The notes under the pieces are model-generated. The model saw only the letters and a list, made by a program, of their open reading frames with translations, was not told the origin of the DNA and ran no database searches. Below, piece after piece: positions 1-4,304 of a DNA stretch of 7,263 bases (positions within the stretch are counted from its first letter, which is position 1; every line of letters starts with the position of its first letter). The stretch is from Chloroflexia bacterium. GTDB taxonomy: Bacteria; Chloroflexota; Chloroflexia; Thermomicrobiales; CFX8. The position numbers were made by a program, and so were the translations under genes. The stretch spans positions 1 to 7,263 of the forward strand of contig JACCZH010000472.1 in assembly GCA_013696045.1 (NCBI GenBank). The letters are read 5' to 3'.

Positions 1-7
1 GCCGGAA

Positions 8-178
8 GGTTAGCTGCCTTTCGTCGGCCAATCATTGGGCCGCAGGAAACGAGCTAACCGAAGTGGTCATCTCGACCGAAGTGGAGAGATCTCTTACCCT
101 GTCTAGCTTCGGTGGAACCGAGGTCTCCCCACTCCGCGGAGCCTGCCCTGAGCGTCGTCGTAGGGCTCCGGTCGAGAT
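8..178. repeat. Structured intergenic segment with direct and inverted repeats
   Basis: No credible gene lies in 1-200; the stretch is dense in self-complementarity. Arms 8-15 and 52-59 (ggttagct/agctaacc) are perfect and enclose an inner hairpin, ccaat-c-attgg, at 28-38. Arms 69-78 and 169-178 pair over 10 bp. The arms accgaag (75-81) and cttcggt (107-113) pair as an alternative to the latter. A self-complementary agagatctct lies at 85-94, and 138-169 folds as ggag..ccct/aggg..ctcc. The 10-mer accgaagtgg occurs twice (57-66 and 75-84). The reverse complement resembles dispersed intergenic palindromic repeats with a CTTCGGTCGAGATGAC-like core that I recall from Chloroflexota-type genomes, but I cannot confirm this. 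It follows the stop codon of the selenoprotein gene and may also act in its 3' end formation. A structured RNA is possible. There is no U-run of a classical terminator. Confidence 0.5.
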
Positions 179-200
179 AACTATGCTCCCGTAACCTGCT

Positions 201-1016
201 CTACCGCACCACTCGCTCAAAGACATAGCGTTGTCCAATAGTCTCGCTAGCGTGGGTTTCGGGCAAAACTGTTACCAGCCGCCAACCTTCGCGCATGTAG
301 CGATGAATTTCCTCATACTGGCTCATGACCATCTGGCCGAGCACCTCGCGTTCCAGCACTGCTGAGCCTTCGATCTCCTCCTTGGGAGGTTGTCGGTAGA
401 AACCGAGCGGCGGGTTGTTGCGTTCTTCAATCTGACGCAGCAGTTCCTCTTCACCTGGAACGAGGACGCTGATCAGCTGCTCACGCTGGCCGCGCAGGTT
501 CAGAATCTCCTCAAGCAACCGCGAGTTTGGAACGCGGTGCCTGGTGGTCGGGCCGACGTACTCAAAGCGCACGATGCGATCGTGTTCGGCACTGTCAATC
601 AGGAACATCGAGGTCAGGGCGATCTTCCTGTCTCGTGGCTCATTCTCATGGAACGCGCGATACTTCCTGGCAACCTCGGCATCGATGTCACTCAGCAGCG
701 TGAAGGGCAGGTCGAGCCGCTCGCGCAATTCCTGATTGACCTCGGGCGTGTCGTTGGCGGCCGTCACAAATTCGACACCCAGGGCTTTGAACTCGAAGTA
801 GGACTGACGCAACTGCGTCAGGTGCAATCGTCAGGTGGGTCACCAGTGTCCCCGATAGAGATGAAGCAGGACAGGGCCGCGCCGGGTAAGACGGCGCAGG
901 GTAACTCCGTTGCCTTGCTCGTCGGCCAGCTCGAACTCCGGCGCGGGCTGTCCCAACAGCGGCACGCGACCCGCGATCTCGCTCGGCCCTCCAAGATATG
1001 CGCCAATTCCGCTCAC
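201..1016 (-). CDS. Peroxiredoxin-like selenoprotein with UPTU (double selenocysteine) active site
   Basis: The 271-residue product is an AhpC/TSA-Redoxin-type thioredoxin-fold protein, expected to reduce peroxides or act as a thiol/selenol oxidoreductase in the cytoplasm (no signal peptide seen). The GTG start (1016-1014) follows GGAGGT at 1026-1021 with a 4-nt gap; the frame closes upstream at TGA 1040-1038. Residues 19-30 read PLLGQPAPEFEL, the family N-terminal signature, and residues 48-58 read PVLLHLYRGHW. Then come UGA (residue 59), P, T, UGA (residue 62) and RLHLTQLRQ, where relatives have WCPxCR. The redoxin fold continues to about residue 172, including DLPFTLLSDID and FEYVGPT. About 100 charged residues follow with no family match I recognise; the stop is TAG. 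Read this way, the protein has no cysteine at all. A SECIS-like hairpin follows the UGAs. SelL, a Prx-like family with a UxxU diselenide known from aquatic animals and marine bacteria, is the closest described precedent I recall. Without recoding, translation would stop after 58 residues. A TTG start at 827 would give a protein lacking the active site. It lies 55 bp downstream of the M28-like gene, probably in one operon. Confidence 0.88.
804..821 (-). promoter_or_regulatory. Bacterial SECIS-like hairpin
   Basis: On the coding strand the sequence is CTGACGC-AGTT-GCGTCAG, a perfect 7-bp stem capped by a 4-nt loop whose second base is G. A G in the first two loop positions is a stated feature of bacterial SECIS elements bound by SelB. 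It lies inside the reading frame directly after both UGA codons, so one hairpin could serve both. The right arm could also pair with an upstream copy of CTGACG (834-829) that contains the second UGA, giving a longer alternative hairpin. Confidence 0.75.
831..833 (-). other. In-frame UGA, predicted selenocysteine 62
   Basis: This is the second UGA, three codons after the first, at the position of the second cysteine of the redoxin CxxC motif; the next codons give RLHLTQLRQ in frame. It is again followed by C. The apical loop of the downstream hairpin begins 16 nt after this codon, at the short end of the usual bacterial SECIS spacing. Confidence 0.85.
840..842 (-). other. In-frame UGA, predicted selenocysteine 59
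   Basis: This is the codon directly after TGG of RGHW, at the position of the peroxidatic or N-terminal active-site cysteine in CxxC-type redoxins. The following base is C, a weak termination context. The distance to the apical loop of the hairpin at 804-821 is 25 nt, within the roughly 16-37 nt range described for bacterial SECIS elements. Confidence 0.85.
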
Positions 1017-1020
1017 AGTA

Positions 1021-1026
1021 ACCTCC
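1021..1026 (-). promoter_or_regulatory. Ribosome binding site fixing the selenoprotein start
   Basis: GGAGGT on the minus strand sits 4 nt before GTG 1016-1014. It is among the strongest Shine-Dalgarno sequences in the window. It decides the start: no comparable site precedes the TTG at 827-825 that an annotator stopping at UGA would choose. Confidence 0.85.
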
Positions 1027-1071
1027 GTTAGTCGCGGTCATTCACGATTGACCCGCGCAGAGCATGGTGCA

Positions 1072-2403
1072 TCATTTGTCGCCGGTTGGCAAGTCTTCCG
1101 TGACGACCGGCGTTTCGGTCGTGTCTTGAATCGATGCTGCCGTGCGCGCCAGCATGGCCCGTGCCGCCACCTCGCGGTCGAGGGCTTCGATAGCCGCGCC
1201 AAGAAACCGGACGGTGTCATCAATGCTCGTCTCATGCACCTGATAGGGCAGGTCTTCCGCGTCGTCCAGCAGCGGAATGCGGTTCTGGGCGTCCACGCCG
1301 GCCACCACAATCGACTGATATCCGGCGCGATGGGTGGCGTGGGCCTGAGTGGCAAACGGTAGACGTTTAATTGTGCGGATATCGGTGTCAATCAAGTCGC
1401 CGCTTGCGGACTCAAAGATCCAAGTGAGCAGCGGGGTTGCCGGTGTTCCGAGCAAACCCGCGCCGGTGTTCTTCGGAAGGACCGGCGCTCCGCCTCCAGG
1501 ACTCTGAAGATGAACAAAGTAGGTAATGTCCGGGTCGAAGGTGTTCCTCTTCAGAAAGTCGTTGATGCCCGCGCTGCCGAAGGTTGCCGCGCCGGCACCA
1601 AGAAACCAGACTTCTATCCAGCGCGGCGGCCGCTCAACCGTGTGCTTGGCAAGCCCGATCAAGGCCGCGATTCCGCTGGCGTTGGAGATCGCTCCGGGTG
1701 AATGGGCGCCATTCTGCTCTCGCTCACCCAACAGAGCGAGTGTGACAATGAGCATCAAGCCAGGGATGGCGAATAGCGGCGCCAACGAGTCGCTGCCGCG
1801 CGCCAGAATCGCCACGGAAATCACCACTGCCAGGGCTTGTGAAGCGAGGATGACGGCGTGTAGCCACGCATACGCGAAGCCCCAGTGCTTGCGACACAGG
1901 ATCCCAACTTGCCCGGTGTCAAGCGTCGCCGTGACAATGAGCCGCCGGACCTCGCTCTCCATAGGCGGCACGATAGACAACACGTTGACACTCTGGCCGG
2001 CTGGCAGCCAGTCAGAGACGCGAACGTGGCCATACACATCGGCCAGCATCAGGCCGAACAATCCAAGCAGCAGAACGAGTCCGAGCGGCGGTAGTAACAC
2101 TGCAACAAGCAGAGCGGCGAGCGACGCCAGCGCAAACGCTAACTCTTGAAGGCCGCTCAGTTTCGGGGCATGGGCCGGAAGGCGAACTGCCGGCAGACCA
2201 ATATCGCGTAGCGCGGCAGCAAGATATGCGGCAGCTTCACCTTCGGAGGAGCTGCCGGGCGAGCGCGGTCCGACATCGCTCGCAAGCGCCGCAACATGAG
2301 GGTTGCCGTCCGCCTGTGGGGCAGCATCAGAAACCTGCGTAACATCGGAGAACTGCGCGGTGTCTTCAAACTGATTGGATGGCGTGTCCTGCTGATCGCT
2401 CAT
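1072..2403 (-). CDS. Membrane protein with degenerate M28 peptidase-like fold
   Basis: The 443-residue protein has an M28-type N-terminus (HVAAL..GPRSPGSSSEGEAAAYL, residues 36-61). A polar, acidic stretch precedes it. Likely membrane segments lie at about 86-123 (two) and 176-225 (two). Further M28 blocks follow: IVTATLDTG (156-164), GAISNASGIAALIGLAKHT (237-255), EVWFLGAGAATFGSAG (264-279) and a terminal VHETSIDDT (389-397). Against the usual M28 motifs (AHxD, DN[AG]SG, GAEE, SDH, late His), the ligand or catalytic positions read T160, S240, G271, A272 and T357. Only D162 and H390 look kept. It is therefore probably not an active aminopeptidase and may be a membrane scaffold or binding protein. 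The ATG start lacks a clear ribosome binding site; the stop is TGA, showing UGA is a stop here. It is the first gene of the probable operon with the selenoprotein; no functional link is known to me. Confidence 0.75.
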   Translation of the reverse strand: MSDQQDTPSNQFEDTAQFSDVTQVSDAAPQADGNPHVAALASDVGPRSPGSSSEGEAAAYLAAALRDIGLPAVRLPAHAPKLSGLQELAFALASLAALLVAVLLPPLGLVLLLGLFGLMLADVYGHVRVSDWLPAGQSVNVLSIVPPMESEVRRLIVTATLDTGQVGILCRKHWGFAYAWLHAVILASQALAVVISVAILARGSDSLAPLFAIPGLMLIVTLALLGEREQNGAHSPGAISNASGIAALIGLAKHTVERPPRWIEVWFLGAGAATFGSAGINDFLKRNTFDPDITYFVHLQSPGGGAPVLPKNTGAGLLGTPATPLLTWIFESASGDLIDTDIRTIKRLPFATQAHATHRAGYQSIVVAGVDAQNRIPLLDDAEDLPYQVHETSIDDTVRFLGAAIEALDREVAARAMLARTAASIQDTTETPVVTEDLPTGDK

Positions 2404-2465
2404 GGCTCACTGCCGTTCCATCGTCATCCGGTAATGTGAACTGTACGGTCGGGTACGCTACAGGC

Positions 2466-2494
2466 ATCAAAACAGAATCAGCGTAAGCCGTCAA
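2466..2494 (-). promoter_or_regulatory. Sigma-70-type promoter of the M28-like/selenoprotein operon
   Basis: On the minus strand, TTGACG (2494-2489, 5 of 6 to consensus) is followed after 17 nt by TTTGAT (2471-2466, 4 of 6). The predicted start near 2459 gives a leader of about 55 nt before ATG 2403. No comparable promoter is visible in the 55-bp gap ahead of the selenoprotein gene, which supports cotranscription. Confidence 0.55.
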
Positions 2495-2558
2495 GCGAAT
2501 GCGCGCACCTCGACGCTCGAGTTGTGGCCAACGTGTCGCAATGTACGGTATTCTCACA

Positions 2559-2587
2559 GTCAGCAGGCGGGTGTTCCGCCAGCTGAC
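2559..2587. promoter_or_regulatory. 12-bp inverted repeat, possible operator or leader hairpin
   Basis: The arms gtcagcaggcgg (2559-2570) and ccgccagctgac (2576-2587) are separated by gtgtt and pair at 11 of 12 positions, with a single A-A mismatch at 2565/2581. It lies in the divergent spacer, 5 nt before the proposed TTG start at 2593. It could be a repressor site for the plus-strand pair or a hairpin that limits access to that start, which lacks a Shine-Dalgarno sequence. No T-run follows, so a terminator is unlikely. The same spacer has TGTACGGT twice, at 2442-2449 and 2542-2549. Confidence 0.5.
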
Positions 2588-2592
2588 GATCG

Positions 2593-2898
2593 TTGTCCGT
2601 AACCGAGGGTGAACAGTTGCTGCAGAAAGTCCTGGATTGGGTGCGGGGCGAGGTCGCCGACGATAGCGAGTGGCCGATGTGTCCGCGTCACGATGTCCGC
2701 ATGGAAATGTTCAAGAAGGTTGGGCAGCCAACCCGTTTCATGGATCAGGAAACTGAAACCTACACCTTGCTATACCGGTGCCCCGTGCAGGGCTGCGACG
2801 AGCAGGCCACACGCCGCAGAGCGCGGACACAGATTCCGGTGCCCGGCGAGCGGCCGGAGCGTCCCGCGTGGGCAGAACGCGACCAGAAGAGCCTCTAG
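2593..2898 (+). CDS. Small putative zinc-binding protein (CxxH...CxxxxC)
   Basis: This protein of about 101 residues is of a type I do not recognise by name. Its core reads MCPRHDVRMEMF (29-40), then RFMDQETETYTLLYRCP (48-64) and GCDEQATR. The four candidate zinc ligands C30, H33, C63 and C68 suggest a small zinc ribbon; the tail is basic and proline-rich. No signal peptide or membrane segment is visible. The start is uncertain: TTG 2593 is the first possible start after in-frame TGA 2584-2586 and has no ribosome binding site. TTG 2617 is preceded by GAGGGTG at a plausible distance and would remove 8 residues. The stop is TAG. It precedes the phosphodiesterase gene by 6 nt in the same frame, so the two are probably translated in a coupled way. 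Confidence 0.7.
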   Translation: MSVTEGEQLLQKVLDWVRGEVADDSEWPMCPRHDVRMEMFKKVGQPTRFMDQETETYTLLYRCPVQGCDEQATRRRARTQIPVPGERPERPAWAERDQKSL

Positions 2899-2904
2899 AG
2901 ACCC

Positions 2905-4161
2905 TTGCCACTGTCTCTGAACGCGACGCCGCATGCCCAGCGCTGGTTCACGTCCGCCGCTCATTGGCCAGACGCGGTGCTTCCTGCCTATGACGGGGGC
3001 TCGATTGGGAACCTCCCGGCGTCGATACTAAACGCTTTTATCTCACCCGGCCAAGGCAACAACAGTTCCCTGTTATCGCCACTCCAGCCCTCCGTCCTCC
3101 ATCCCGGCTTCCTGGATGGCGCGCGAGTGGTCGTGTTGATCGTTGTGGATGGTTTTGGCGCGGATGTGTTGGGCTGGGCGGAGGCAGAGGGCGCGCTGCG
3201 TCATCTCAGCCAGGCGCAAATGGCCACCCGGATGACCTCGGTTTTTCCTTCAACAACAGCTGCCGCTCTTACAACGCTCCAGACTGGCCTGCCACCAGCC
3301 CAACACGGTATGGCTGGTTACACGCTCTACATGGCGGCACAACAGGCGGTAATCAACATGATTAGCTGGAAGCCGGTGGGTGGCATGCCGGTGAGGTTGC
3401 CGTTGCCCCAGCCGAAAGGTTTCCTCGGAGTTCCAACGCTCTACGATCTGTTAGAGTGTCACGATACCCCATCAACTGTCGTCTCGAACCTGGCCTTCAT
3501 GGATTCTCCATTGACCAGGGTGCATTCTTCCGGTGTGCCCTACAGCGGACATCGCACTCCGGCCGAGTTTGCCGGCATGCTGTTGCGGGAAGTGGAGAAA
3601 CCGGGTCGCCGTTTCGTGTTTGGCTATTGGGACGGATACGACGCGCTGTCACACACTCATGGACCGGAGAGTGCCATCTGTCTTGACGAGCTGCATCTGC
3701 TGGATGCGGCGCTTGGGCGGGGCTTTTTCGACCGTCTGGGCAACCGGTCCGGTGATGTTGCGGTTCTCGTGACCGCCGATCACGGTCATACTCCGATCTC
3801 AATCGAACGGACGCACTCGCTCAAGAAGATTCTCCGCGAGCATAGCCCGGCGCGGTTAATCCCGACCGGTGATCGCCGGGCGATGGGGCTTGCGTTCGAC
3901 GACCTGCCCGGGCTGCACGCATTGCGTGAGATCGCCGGCAACGACGGCGTTGTGTTGCCGGTTCACGACGCGGTCAAAGCCGGACTCTATGGCCCCGGCG
4001 AGCTTCATCCCGGTTTGGAGGCGCGTATTGGCAAGACACTGTTGCTTGCGAAGGATGACGCCTCATTTGTCTACCCGAAGTCAAACAACCCGACCGCCGG
4101 TGGGCATGGCTCATTGACAGCGCGGGAGATGCTGGTCCCGTTACTCGGCTGGCGCTTCTGA
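2905..4161 (+). CDS. Alkaline phosphatase superfamily phosphodiesterase (type I PDE/nucleotide pyrophosphatase family)
   Basis: The 418-residue protein has the complete two-metal core of the family. Block by block: VVVLIVVDGFG with metal-binding D82; TSVFPSTTAAALTTL, where T118 aligns with the nucleophile threonine; GYWDGYDALSHTHG with D246 and H250; VLVTADHGH with D292 and H293; and GGHGS with H401. It should hydrolyse phosphodiester or pyrophosphate bonds, but the substrate cannot be read from sequence. The family homology begins near LPAYDGGSIGNLPAS (residue 26). No export signal is obvious, so a cytoplasmic location is inferred. TTG 2905 is the first start after the preceding gene's TAG, with weak ribosome binding; GTG 2977 is an alternative that would keep the conserved part. 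The stop is TGA, normal termination for this genome. The length is usual for bacterial members. Confidence 0.85.
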   Translation: MPLSLNATPHAQRWFTSAAHWPDAVLPAYDGGSIGNLPASILNAFISPGQGNNSSLLSPLQPSVLHPGFLDGARVVVLIVVDGFGADVLGWAEAEGALRHLSQAQMATRMTSVFPSTTAAALTTLQTGLPPAQHGMAGYTLYMAAQQAVINMISWKPVGGMPVRLPLPQPKGFLGVPTLYDLLECHDTPSTVVSNLAFMDSPLTRVHSSGVPYSGHRTPAEFAGMLLREVEKPGRRFVFGYWDGYDALSHTHGPESAICLDELHLLDAALGRGFFDRLGNRSGDVAVLVTADHGHTPISIERTHSLKKILREHSPARLIPTGDRRAMGLAFDDLPGLHALREIAGNDGVVLPVHDAVKAGLYGPGELHPGLEARIGKTLLLAKDDASFVYPKSNNPTAGGHGSLTAREMLVPLLGWRF

Positions 4162-4201
4162 TCGATGAGGAGCCTTGGTATTATCAGAAATAGTGGTGTT
4201 T

Positions 4202-4283
4202 CGTAGCCGCGCAATTCATTGCGCATTCTTTCCACCCCAAACCGTTTGGGTGGGCGAAAGGCGCAACGAATTGCGCGGCTACG
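4202..4283. terminator. Long palindrome between convergent genes, likely bidirectional terminator or dispersed repeat
   Basis: The arms at 4202-4224 and 4261-4283 (outer part cgtagccgcgcaatt...aattgcgcggctacg) are complementary over 23 bp with one A-C mismatch. An inner stem continues through ctttc/gaaag and ccc.aaac/gtttggg around 4243. The only gap in the stem outside the loop region is a 3-nt att bulge plus single-base bulges. It begins 41 nt after the phosphodiesterase stop and lies about 22 nt past the ctaA-ctaB stop on the other strand. Position and symmetry suit termination of both transcripts, though there is no clear T-run. Its size and perfect outer arms also suit a REP/MITE-like dispersed palindrome. 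No target-site duplication is evident. Confidence 0.65.
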
Positions 4284-4304
4284 TCAATGATCAGGTGACA
4301 CGCT

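Noticed and set aside
107..169. T-box riboswitch suggested by GGTGGAACCG on the plus strand, followed by a CCCT...AGGG hairpin
   Set aside because: The AGGG partner before TGG is missing, no U-run follows, and there is no plus-strand gene downstream.
201..827. A 208-residue protein starting at TTG 827 as the complete gene
   Set aside because: It lacks a ribosome binding site and loses the redoxin N-terminus and active site, all of which are present in the same frame upstream across the two UGAs.
201..1016. Pseudogene or UGA reassigned to Trp or Cys genome-wide
   Set aside because: The frame is otherwise intact with a strong ribosome binding site. Both UGAs hit only the active-site Cys columns, and a SECIS-like hairpin follows. 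UGA ends the M28-like gene and the phosphodiesterase gene normally.
390..1031. Long plus-strand ORF opposite the selenoprotein gene
   Set aside because: It is an antisense shadow of the conserved redoxin reading frame and has no ribosome binding site or family features.
2366..2557. 63-residue minus-strand ORF overlapping the start of the M28-like gene
   Set aside because: It begins at a GTG without a ribosome binding site, lies across the promoter region and shows no recognisable features.
2533..2898. N-terminally extended zinc protein from GTG 2533 with a third selenocysteine at UGA 2584-2586
   Set aside because: There is no ribosome binding site, no protein-like conserved sequence before the UGA, and the region is better explained as a promoter spacer with an inverted repeat.
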